NCBI GenBank assembly: GCA_026396995.1
Contig: JAPLVS010000068.1
Location: 1 to 50,092, forward strand
Source: Candidatus Iainarchaeum sp.
Lineage (GTDB): Archaea; Iainarchaeota; Iainarchaeia; Iainarchaeales; DTGL01
Reading direction: 5' to 3'
DNA length: 50,092 nt
Numbering within the stretch: the stretch's first letter is position 1; the number at the start of each line of letters is the position of its first letter. The notes under the pieces were generated by a model. The model searched no databases and was not told where the DNA came from. It was given only the letters and a program-made list of their open reading frames with translations. The translations under genes and the position numbers were made by a program. Shown in pieces: positions 36,191-44,492 of this stretch.

Positions 36191-36949
36191 ATGGAATTCA
36201 TGCAAGCACAAAAACAAATAATGCAGGCAATCGAAAGAAAGGAAATGCTCTGCGTAATCGGAGAATGTGCCGTGGAATACTGGGGAAGGGCGGCAAGCAA
36301 GCTGCCCAAGGGAAAAAGAATGCTCCTGATTAAAGGCGACTCCTCTTTTGCAATCCACCAGAACAAATTGCTGAGGCCTGTGAACTACATGATGGGCGCA
36401 GCTATTTCCAGCGAAATCCGCGACGGAGTGCTTGTGGTTTGCGCAGAAAAAAGGAAGCCTGCGGAAAAAATCACTGTTTCGTTTTACGATGTCGGCTTTG
36501 CGCAAGCATTCGAAATGGAGGATTCACAGGATTTGAGGCTTTTCGGTTCAGAGGCCGAACTGAGCAAAGAACTCATGGAAGACCTTTCCTTTATCGAACC
36601 AGGATTGAAGCCCGCAAACCAGGAATGCCCTTTCAGGAAAGGCATGGTGGACATCGTTGCGGAGGACGCGCAGGGCAACCTTGTGGTAATAGAAGTGAAG
36701 AGAAGGAAGGCAGACTACAAGGCAGTATCGCAGCTTTACCGCTACATGAAAGAAGTTGAAAAAATGAAGGGAAGGAAAAGCCGCGGCATACTTCTTGCGC
36801 CCGACATCCAGAAAAAGGCAAGGGAAATGCTCGAAGAATACGGCCTGGAATTCGCAAGGCTTGATTTTGAGATAGGGAATCCCAAGGCAAAAATCAAAGG
36901 CGTGAAAAGGAAGCAGGCAACGCTGGCTGGATTCGCGGGTGGGCAATGA
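36191..36949 (+). CDS. nucS: Endonuclease NucS
   Basis: LCVIGECAVEYWGRAASKLPKGKRMLLIKGDSSFAIH, MVDIVAEDAQGNLVVIEVKRRKADYKAVSQLYRYM; C-terminal QATLAGF PIP-like motif. Confidence 0.9.
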   Translation: MEFMQAQKQIMQAIERKEMLCVIGECAVEYWGRAASKLPKGKRMLLIKGDSSFAIHQNKLLRPVNYMMGAAISSEIRDGVLVVCAEKRKPAEKITVSFYDVGFAQAFEMEDSQDLRLFGSEAELSKELMEDLSFIEPGLKPANQECPFRKGMVDIVAEDAQGNLVVIEVKRRKADYKAVSQLYRYMKEVEKMKGRKSRGILLAPDIQKKAREMLEEYGLEFARLDFEIGNPKAKIKGVKRKQATLAGFAGGQ

Positions 36950-37007
36950 GGGAAAGGGCGTGAAGAAAAAGCAGGGCACGCCGGCTGGGTTTTCTGATGG
37001 GCAGTGA
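36896..37007 (+). repeat. Tandem imperfect duplication (about 55 bp) of the nucS 3' end
   Basis: 36896-36949 encodes KGVKRKQATLAGFAGGQ*; 36953-37007 encodes (G)KGVKKKQGTPAGFSDGQ* in a different frame. Confidence 0.7.
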
Positions 37008-37260
37008 AAAGATTCACAGGGAAATCACAAAAATAAGGTCAAAGGAGGCGACAAGGATATGGCAGTTCCTTCTGGGCCTTGTAATCCTTACCTTCATTTT
37101 GCTTGTGCTTTTTGTCGGCTTTCTCGGCCCGGATGCCGCATGGATAGCCTATTTTTTGTCGGTTTCTGTTCTCGCAGGCTGGCTTGCATTCCATCTCCTG
37201 AACCTTGAAAGCAGGAAACAGGAACTGGAAGAAAAAGCAAAGGAAAGAAAAGATATTTAA
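36997..37260 (+). CDS. Small two-TM protein
   Basis: IWQFLLGLVILTFILLVLFVGFLG and IAYFLSVSVLAGWLAFHLL. Confidence 0.65.
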   Translation: MGSEKIHREITKIRSKEATRIWQFLLGLVILTFILLVLFVGFLGPDAAWIAYFLSVSVLAGWLAFHLLNLESRKQELEEKAKERKDI

Positions 37261-37291
37261 ACAAGGAGAGAATTATTATATCGTGGTTTTA

Positions 37292-38440
37292 ATGAACCGT
37301 AAATTCGCAATCCCTGCAATCCTGGCTGTCCTCGCTTTTGTTTTTTTGAGCGGGTGCATGCAATCCCCGCTGGAGAACACCGAAACAACAACCATTTACA
37401 AATTCACAAAGGATGCCGGCGTCGAATTTATTTCGGAAATGACCGGCAACCTTACAAGCGCGGCGGACGACTGGAGCAACTGCAACGAAAAGATAGACTC
37501 GCTCTTCGACATGATGATATCGTTCAGCCAGATGGCAGCCAAGGACATGAACGAAGAGCAAAAGCAGCAGCTCGAGGCCTTCAAGAAAATGAAGGACATA
37601 ATAAACTGCGAATTCACGCAAAACAAGGATGCGAATACAGGAAAACTTTCTTTCAGCATGCTGATTACAAGCGAAAGCTTTGGGGTGCTGAAATCCATGG
37701 GCGGGTCTTCCTCAGCCGGCAATTTTTCGGATGTGGTAAAGAAAAACGAGGACGGCACGATCGAGGTCAACATGCCGGTCAAGGAGGGGACAACCTCAGT
37801 CAACATCACCGGAATGCAGTCGCAAAAGCCCAAGGAAGTAAGGATTTTTGTTGAAGGCGAAGTGCTCGAATTCACGCCCGAAACATACGTCAAGGAAAAC
37901 GGCTACTATGTGTTCAAGGACCCGGCAACCCTGGAAGGCAAAACCCTCCACATAAAGTACAAAAAGCCGTCTACGGCGCTCCTTTCAATAATGGGCTTCG
38001 ACATTACAATGGACGTGCTCCTGATAATCGGCGGCGCGGTTTTGCTGCTGATAATTATAATAGTCGCTGCCATATTGCTCCTCAAGCGCCGCAAGAAAAA
38101 GGCACCGGTGCAGGATTATTCGCAGATGACTCCGGAGCAGAGGGCAAAGCAGGCGATAATCGAGGGTGAAAAGGAAAGGATAAGGCAGGAAATGTTCCAG
38201 GCAACAGCCCAAGACCGGCATGAGGAACAGCCTGCGCAGATGCCGAAACCGCAGCCGGCCCAGCCGCAAAAACCGCCCCAGCCGGCGGCAGGCGGCGACG
38301 AGGCAAAAATCGCAAGGCTTGTCGCATTGCTGAAGCCGAAAAGCAGGGAATACGCTTCGAAAGAAATAAGGGACACGATAGTGGAGGGCGGCTATTCGGA
38401 AGCAATCGCGGACGAGGTCATAAGAAGGCTTGGAATCTGA
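37292..38440 (+). CDS. Lipoprotein with extracellular domain, C-terminal TM and conserved cytoplasmic tail
   Basis: VFLSGC lipobox-like; TM VLLIIGGAVLLLIIIIVAAILLL; tail KEIRDTIVEGGYSEAIADEVIRRLGI. Confidence 0.75.
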   Translation: MNRKFAIPAILAVLAFVFLSGCMQSPLENTETTTIYKFTKDAGVEFISEMTGNLTSAADDWSNCNEKIDSLFDMMISFSQMAAKDMNEEQKQQLEAFKKMKDIINCEFTQNKDANTGKLSFSMLITSESFGVLKSMGGSSSAGNFSDVVKKNEDGTIEVNMPVKEGTTSVNITGMQSQKPKEVRIFVEGEVLEFTPETYVKENGYYVFKDPATLEGKTLHIKYKKPSTALLSIMGFDITMDVLLIIGGAVLLLIIIIVAAILLLKRRKKKAPVQDYSQMTPEQRAKQAIIEGEKERIRQEMFQATAQDRHEEQPAQMPKPQPAQPQKPPQPAAGGDEAKIARLVALLKPKSREYASKEIRDTIVEGGYSEAIADEVIRRLGI

Positions 38441-38456
38441 GTTTAGCTTCTGCGGA

Positions 38457-38573
38457 TTAAGATGCTTCGCCTATTTCCACTTCAATTTCCTCTTCATCAA
38501 AGTCCGCTTTCACTAACTCCCGAAGGATTGCGTCAAGCTTTCCTTTCGGCTTTCTTTTATCGAAGGCATCCAC
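38457..38573 (-). CDS. Possible 38-aa ORF (GTG start)
   Basis: VDAFDKRKPKGKLDAILRELVKADFDEEEIEVEIGEAS*. Confidence 0.25.
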   Translation of the reverse strand: MDAFDKRKPKGKLDAILRELVKADFDEEEIEVEIGEAS

Positions 38574-38639
38574 GGCAAATCAGACAGATTGAAACAGCGA
38601 AAGGTTAATTAAACTAACTTTTTGTTTTTGCAATCCTGG

Positions 38640-39881
38640 TCATTTGAGCGCTTTTTCGATTTCCAAAAGCCGGTTGTATTTCTCTGCGCGCTCAGAACGC
38701 GCAGGAGCCCCGAACTTGCACTGGGCTGCGCCGATTCCCACAACAAGGTCTGCAATGAAGGAATCGCAGGTCTCGCCGCTGCGGTGTGAAATTACAACAT
38801 TCCATTTGCTCCTGAAAGCAAGCCTTGCAGCCTCAAAGGATTCTGTGAGAGAACCTATCTGGTTCACTTTGAGGAGGAGCGCATTGCAGGCTTTAAGGCC
38901 AACAGCTTTAGAAATTCTTTTCGGGTTGGTTACGAGAAGGTCGTCGCCCACAATCTGTATTTTAGAGCCTGATTTTTTTGTGAATTCCTGCCAGGCCGGC
39001 CAGTCTTCCTCTGCAAAGCCGTCTTCTATGGAATAAATAGGGAAACGCCCGCACAAATCAGCATAATAGTCGATTAATTCGCCTGAAGAAAACTCCTTTT
39101 TCCCGAGGCGGTATTTTCCGTTTTCGAAAAATTCGGATGCCGCACAGTCAAGCGCGAATTTTATTTCCTTTCCATAGCCGGCTTCCTCGGCGGATTCAAG
39201 CATTAATTCAAGCCTTTCTTCTGTGCTTTCAATCGGGGGCGCAAAGCCGCCCTCGTCGCCGAGCGCTATCGCCGTGGACCCGAATTTTTTCTTGAGCTTT
39301 GCCTTCAAAACCATGTAAGTTTCAACGCTCATCCTGAGGCCTTCCCCGAAGCTTTTGGCCTTCACAGGCGAAATCATGTGCTCCTGGATGTCGTGCTCGA
39401 AGCCTGCGTGCTTGCCGCCGTTCATTATGTTGAGCATAGGCAGCGGAAGGCAGAACTTCTTGTTCCCGAACTTTTTTCCGAGGTATTCGAACAATTCCAG
39501 CCCTTCGGACTTTGCCCCGGCCCTTGCAACGGCAAGCGAGACAGCCAGGATTGCATTGGCCCCGAGCTTCGACTTGCTCTCAGTGCCGTCCAATCCAATC
39601 ATCAAGCGGTCTATTTCTTCCAGCCCGAAAACATCCATGCCTTTTATTTTCGGCGCAATGATTTTTTCGATGTTTGAAACAGCCTTCATTACGGACTTGC
39701 CGCCATATTCTTTTCCGCCGTCCCTCAATTCGAGGGCTTCAAATGTGCCTGTTGAGGCACCGCTCGGCACCGAAGCGCTCGAAATGCCATCCTCTGTCTC
39801 GACAAAGCATTTCACTGTGGGATTGGCCCTCGAATCAAGGATTTGCATTGCCTTTACAGACTTTATCTCCGCCATCCGCAT
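38640..39881 (-). CDS. eno: Enolase
   Basis: QILDSRANPTVKCFVETEDG, PSGASTGTFEALELRDG, GDDLLVTNPKRI, LLLKVNQIGSLTES, VISHRSGETCDSFIADL. Confidence 0.97.
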   Translation of the reverse strand: MRMAEIKSVKAMQILDSRANPTVKCFVETEDGISSASVPSGASTGTFEALELRDGGKEYGGKSVMKAVSNIEKIIAPKIKGMDVFGLEEIDRLMIGLDGTESKSKLGANAILAVSLAVARAGAKSEGLELFEYLGKKFGNKKFCLPLPMLNIMNGGKHAGFEHDIQEHMISPVKAKSFGEGLRMSVETYMVLKAKLKKKFGSTAIALGDEGGFAPPIESTEERLELMLESAEEAGYGKEIKFALDCAASEFFENGKYRLGKKEFSSGELIDYYADLCGRFPIYSIEDGFAEEDWPAWQEFTKKSGSKIQIVGDDLLVTNPKRISKAVGLKACNALLLKVNQIGSLTESFEAARLAFRSKWNVVISHRSGETCDSFIADLVVGIGAAQCKFGAPARSERAEKYNRLLEIEKALK

Positions 39882-39956
39882 ACCAACAATAAAGAACACC
39901 CAATAAACTTTTAATAATTAGTAAGCAATCTATGTTCATTCTTCGGGGGCTTTTGG

Positions 39957-40862
39957 ATGAAAAACTCTGTTATTCTTTCCGGAAACGCGAATCCGGAACT
40001 GGTAAAGGAAACCGCAAAAAAATGCGGTGCAAGGCTCGGGAAGGTGCACATAGAAAAGTTCCCTGACCTTGAGACATACGCAAGAATCGATGAGCCTGTC
40101 GCAGGCAAAAAAGTTTTCATTGTCCAGCCGACCTGCACTCCGGCAAACGAGCACCTGGTAGAACTTCTGCTGATTGCGGATGCGACAAGGCGCGCCGGGG
40201 CAAGGAAAATAATCGCAGTTGTGCCCTATTACGGTTATGCAAGGCAGGACCGGAAGGTCAAGGAAGGCGAGCCTGTTTCGGCCCAGCTCTTCGCAGGCCT
40301 GCTCAGGAAAGCCGGAGTGAACGAATTCATCGCAATGGACCTGCACTCGCGCGCGGTAGAGACATTCTTAAAACCCAAGGCGCACCTGCATGCGCTCCCT
40401 GTAATCGCAGGCTATTTCAAAAGCAAAAAAATAAGGGATTTGGTTGTTGTCGCGCCTGATAAAGGCGCCCTTAAAAACGTGAAAATGCAGGCAAAAGCCC
40501 TCGGGGCAAAAATCGCAGCAATTTCCAAGAAAAGGATTTCAGGCTCGCAGGTTGTGGCTGAAAAAATCGAAGGGGATATCAAAGGCAAAAACTGTGTAAT
40601 CATTGATGACATAATCAGCACAGCAGGCACAATGTGCGAGGCGGTCAGGATGCTCAAATCAAACGGCGCAGCAAACGTTTATGTCGCTGCCACCCACGGC
40701 GTGCTTGCAGGGAAAGCGATTGAAAGGCTCAAGGCGGCGCCAGTGAAAGAAGCGATTATCACTAACACGATTCCGCAGGCAGAGCATAAAAAAGCCCTGA
40801 AAAAATTGAGGGTGCTGAGCGTTGCACCGGTGCTGGCGGAAGCAATCAAAAAAATGGCTTAA
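39957..40862 (+). CDS. prs: Ribose-phosphate pyrophosphokinase
   Basis: YYGYARQDRKVKEGEPVSAQLFAGLLRKAGV, VVAPDKGALKNVKM, CVIIDDIISTAGTMCEAVRML. Confidence 0.96.
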   Translation: MKNSVILSGNANPELVKETAKKCGARLGKVHIEKFPDLETYARIDEPVAGKKVFIVQPTCTPANEHLVELLLIADATRRAGARKIIAVVPYYGYARQDRKVKEGEPVSAQLFAGLLRKAGVNEFIAMDLHSRAVETFLKPKAHLHALPVIAGYFKSKKIRDLVVVAPDKGALKNVKMQAKALGAKIAAISKKRISGSQVVAEKIEGDIKGKNCVIIDDIISTAGTMCEAVRMLKSNGAANVYVAATHGVLAGKAIERLKAAPVKEAIITNTIPQAEHKKALKKLRVLSVAPVLAEAIKKMA

Positions 40863-40879
40863 TTAAAAAAGGCCTGGCC

Positions 40880-41290
40880 TTACCAGAATTCTTCCTTGTT
40901 CTTGATTGCAATCACTTCGATTGCGACATCGCAGCCCTTGTGCACTGTCTTGTTGACTTCGACAAGGGTGCTTGCAGGCGCTGAGTTGGCAAAATATTTG
41001 CTCCTTACAGCCGAAACGTCCTTGAATTTGGATATATCGGTAAGGTAAATAGTTTCCTTTACCACGTCGTTGAAGGAGGCGCCATCCTGCTGGAGGATTT
41101 TCTGGATGTTCTTGAAAACAAAATCAGCCTGCTTTGAAAAGTTTTTCGGGGCAACAGCCTTGCCTTTGCTGTCGACAGCGACCTGGCCGTTAACAAAAAT
41201 TATCTCCTGTGCGCCCATGTCCCTCTTTATCCTGTGCGAGAAGTCAACCTGTGGAATGAAGCGCTTTGGATTCAAAAGAACTTTGCCCAT
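40880..41290 (-). CDS. RidA/YjgF-family protein
   Basis: IIFVNGQVAVDSKGKAVAPKNFSKQADFVFKNIQKILQQDGASFNDVVKETIYLTD. Confidence 0.9.
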   Translation of the reverse strand: MGKVLLNPKRFIPQVDFSHRIKRDMGAQEIIFVNGQVAVDSKGKAVAPKNFSKQADFVFKNIQKILQQDGASFNDVVKETIYLTDISKFKDVSAVRSKYFANSAPASTLVEVNKTVHKGCDVAIEVIAIKNKEEFW

Positions 41291-41341
41291 ATAACTAATT
41301 TCCCCAAGGGAATGAATAAAAAGGCTACTGGAGGCGCTTTT

Positions 41342-41761
41342 TCAGATCTTTAAGCCCATAAGGCCTGTGTCCTCTTCGAGTTCCCTGTGAAGCGGGTGCC
41401 CTGATTTAAAAAGCACTATCTCGGCAGTAACTTTCACTTTTGCTGAAAACAGGTGCCCGCCCTTCACTTTTTTCTTTTCATCCGCAAGCGCGGCATGAAG
41501 ATGGAAATTGTACACTTTCGGCTCCCTGATAATGAGGCCGCTGAGCGCAACAAGCTCGTGGGGCTTTTTGAAAGATTGCTTTGCATAATCGCCTTTAGCC
41601 CTGAAATAGCCCAATTCAAAATCCGAAAGCATTCCCACAGCAGACAGCACAACAGCGGTCACTGTGCCTGTCCGCTTGCACGCCTTTTCCAGCTCCTCGA
41701 AAAAATCCTCGCCTGCGTACATGCGGACAAAAATTAAGCCTTCTTCCTCTTTGCAGTCCAT
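41342..41761 (-). CDS. PPC (DUF296) domain protein
   Basis: EGLIFVRMYAGEDFFEELEKACKRTGTVTAVVLSAVGMLSDFELGYF, NFHLHAALADEKKKVKGGHLF. Confidence 0.85.
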   Translation of the reverse strand: MDCKEEEGLIFVRMYAGEDFFEELEKACKRTGTVTAVVLSAVGMLSDFELGYFRAKGDYAKQSFKKPHELVALSGLIIREPKVYNFHLHAALADEKKKVKGGHLFSAKVKVTAEIVLFKSGHPLHRELEEDTGLMGLKI

Positions 41762-41848
41762 AAAAAGAACAAGCCTGGAAGTGCTTAAAATGGTTTCCAG
41801 GGCTGCAAAAGAATATCCTTTTATTTCCCTGAAACAACAAATTATAGC

Positions 41849-43165
41849 ATGAAGCCAAGGCAGAGGAAAAGCCACGCTTTCCCAAAACAGAAAGCCGAGG
41901 CAGAACAGGCCGAAGCGCAAAACCCAGATGCGAGGTTTTCCTACACTTTCCAATTCGAACCCACTGCCAGCACAATGGCATACCGAAGGGCAGGGAGAAA
42001 AAGGGTTTCGCTGCCAATGCTGGCAGGCTGGCTTGACTCGCCAGATCCGGCAAAAAAACTGCTTGCAGCAAAGTCCATTGCCAAGTTCAAGCCCCAGACG
42101 CTGGAAAGGAATCTGAGCGAAGGGCAGCTGGTGAGGATTGCAAGGTTCGGCGGCTGGCCTAAAACACAAACGCAAGGCCAACAGGCACTGGCAATAATGT
42201 ACGCAAGGAAAGGCCCTGACGCGATATGGGCGCTCAAGGCAATGGCTGAAGGCCCGATATTTGAATTAAGGCCGGCTGCAGCCGATGCACTGGCAATGAT
42301 TTATGCAAAAATAGGCCCTAAAGCAATTCCCGAACTCAAGGGATTGCTTGAAAGCAAAAACCTATTCATAAACAACGCTGCGGGCCTCGCGCTTTTTGAA
42401 ATCTATTCCAAAATGGGAGCGGACGGCTGGGAAGAGATAAGGAAAATGCAGAAAGGCGAAGGCTATCCGATAGTGCCTGGCGGCGCATTGCTGATGCAGG
42501 AAGCAATCGAAAAGAGGGAAGGCATAACTGGGAGGCAAAAGAAGGTCAGGGAAAGGCTCGAACTGTTCCCGGAAGGCAAGGAGCGGAAACTGCTCCTTGC
42601 GGCAAGGGAACCGGCTTATGCCACCCCGCAAGCCAGGGCGCTTTTGAGGAGGACAGCCCTGATAAACCAAATCGCAGGCCAGCTCGAGGCAAAATATGGC
42701 AGGGCATTTATTGGAATAGTGGTTTTCGGGAGCGCCTCAAAAGGCTATTTCAAAAACGTTTCCGACCTGGACTTTGCGGTTATCGCAAAAGACGAGGCTG
42801 TTGCGGAAGAATTCACGCAGATCGCAGGGCAATACGAATGGTTGAGGCCCTGCATGAGCCATTTCGTGAACCCCGGCGGGAAGCAAAACCAGGCTCCGCT
42901 TTTTGCAGGCATTTTCTTCGGCAACAGGAAAAGGCTGCAAAACGCCCAGAAAAAAGCATTCAGCAGCAGGACTCCCGAACAATGGGATATAACCCGCGCG
43001 AAAATAGCCAAAGACGAAACAAATCTCCTAAAGGCCTTCGACAGGTTTGGAATCAAAAGCCCGAAAGAGCAAAGGAGATACATTGCTGCAGCCGCAATGA
43101 GAGTGCCGCCCCCATACAATGAAATGAAGGCGCTGATGGAAAGCAGGCGGCGCCAAAAGCGCTGA
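41849..43165 (+). CDS. HEAT/PBS-lyase-like repeat protein fused to a MNT-type nucleotidyltransferase
   Basis: RPAAADALAMIYAKIGPKAIPELKGLLES; IGIVVFGSASKGYFKNVSDLDFAVIAKD (GS...DxD). Confidence 0.75.
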   Translation: MKPRQRKSHAFPKQKAEAEQAEAQNPDARFSYTFQFEPTASTMAYRRAGRKRVSLPMLAGWLDSPDPAKKLLAAKSIAKFKPQTLERNLSEGQLVRIARFGGWPKTQTQGQQALAIMYARKGPDAIWALKAMAEGPIFELRPAAADALAMIYAKIGPKAIPELKGLLESKNLFINNAAGLALFEIYSKMGADGWEEIRKMQKGEGYPIVPGGALLMQEAIEKREGITGRQKKVRERLELFPEGKERKLLLAAREPAYATPQARALLRRTALINQIAGQLEAKYGRAFIGIVVFGSASKGYFKNVSDLDFAVIAKDEAVAEEFTQIAGQYEWLRPCMSHFVNPGGKQNQAPLFAGIFFGNRKRLQNAQKKAFSSRTPEQWDITRAKIAKDETNLLKAFDRFGIKSPKEQRRYIAAAAMRVPPPYNEMKALMESRRRQKR

Positions 43166-43202
43166 TTCAACGCTTTTAATCCTATTCTCCCAAATTCCCT
43201 AT

Positions 43203-43286
43203 ATGCCGGTTTCTTTCCAGTCCGAAAAGCACTCCGATTCGGAAATGAAGAGATTCAGGGGAAATGAACTCTCAGCCCATTTATAA
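43203..43286 (+). pseudogene. Short ORF, possibly the truncated 5' end of a native gene
   Basis: MPVSFQSEKHSDSEMKRFRGNELSAHL* just before the AT-rich block. Confidence 0.25.
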
Positions 43287-43352
43287 ATAATCTCCGCATA
43301 AAATAATTACATGCACTGTGCTCAGTTCTGAATTAGTTTGTGAGGAGATTTT

Positions 43353-44492
43353 TTGCAAAAATTGTGTTTTAATGGGGGGATAAGGAGAAAAAATAAGGGC
43401 GGAATTTACCTTACAGTCTATTCCACGCCTTTTGCGAGATTTCTTCTGGAAAACGGCATTGACAGAATTAGCCTTGTTTTTAACGGCAATTCATTTGTAA
43501 TAAGGAGGGGCAAGAACAGCAAGGTAACCATGGAGCGCCTGAACAGAAATCAACCGCTGTGTGTTTTTTCAGTTACAAAAATTATCCCAAACTCACTAAA
43601 AGAAAAAGCCATTACTTTACGCCGGCAACTGAGAGTAAATGTTTTGGTTGAAAATTTTTGCTCCGAAATAGATATAAGGAAACATAATAAATCTGTCAAT
43701 TCACTTGAGCCTTCAAGTAGGATGGAACCCGTTAAAGAAAATGAAAAAATTGACATTGGCTGTGCCATCACCTGCTTTCGGTCAAAAAACAGTTCTTTTT
43801 ATAGGTTCTCAGTAAGGCACAGAATACTCGAAGAAATAGCAGATAAAAAGGAGGAAATTATCTTAGGAAGAGAAAAAAACGGCAATTTCACCATTAGAAA
43901 AAATCCAAAAGGAAAAAAATTACACCTATACCGCTATCCAAATGGCCACCCGCTTGCATATTTGCAAATATCCCAAAAATTCCTGACCAAAAAAGAGAAA
44001 GAGATATTCAAAAATGGCCGAAGGAGCATTTCTTACAGGGCTTTTCTTTCGGAAAAAGAATTTGAATTGGATATTAGTAAATTTTTTAACGCCAAGGAAG
44101 AAAGAGAATTAGCATATTCTTTACTTAAAAAAGGAGTAGAAATCAGCATCCCGAAAATGGGAGAAAGACAGGGGGATATTATTCTGAAAAAGTCCGGAAT
44201 TCAAATTGAAATAACCAACCTTCTGCCGGGCAAAGCCTCGAATAAAAATAACGCCCACGGAGAAGGCATCCACATTAACGGGCGGCTTTGTGAAGGATTT
44301 CTCAGAGTAAAAAAGCAGGAAACTCCTTTGTTCGTTGTTGTCTTCAACGAAAGGTGGGTTGAACAAAAATGGGTTGAACAACTAGTTCAACAGGTAAAAC
44401 CGGAAGTAATTGTCATCACAACAAATTTTAAGGACGATTGGGCCGAAGATGTTTCCCGCAAAATAGTTAATGCAGCAAACAAGGTGCTTTAG
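43353..44492 (+). CDS. Uncharacterized protein with C-terminal PD-(D/E)XK-like core, AT-rich
   Basis: TTG start with GGAG SD; EERELAYSLLKKGVEISIPKMGERQGDIILKKSGIQIEITN...LFVVVFN; stop directly abuts the lhr ATG. Confidence 0.7.
   Translation: MQKLCFNGGIRRKNKGGIYLTVYSTPFARFLLENGIDRISLVFNGNSFVIRRGKNSKVTMERLNRNQPLCVFSVTKIIPNSLKEKAITLRRQLRVNVLVENFCSEIDIRKHNKSVNSLEPSSRMEPVKENEKIDIGCAITCFRSKNSSFYRFSVRHRILEEIADKKEEIILGREKNGNFTIRKNPKGKKLHLYRYPNGHPLAYLQISQKFLTKKEKEIFKNGRRSISYRAFLSEKEFELDISKFFNAKEERELAYSLLKKGVEISIPKMGERQGDIILKKSGIQIEITNLLPGKASNKNNAHGEGIHINGRLCEGFLRVKKQETPLFVVVFNERWVEQKWVEQLVQQVKPEVIVITTNFKDDWAEDVSRKIVNAANKVL

Noticed and set aside
41762-42181. N-terminal extension of the PPC-domain ORF
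   Set aside because: Overlaps the divergent HEAT-nucleotidyltransferase gene; the domain begins at ATG 41761.
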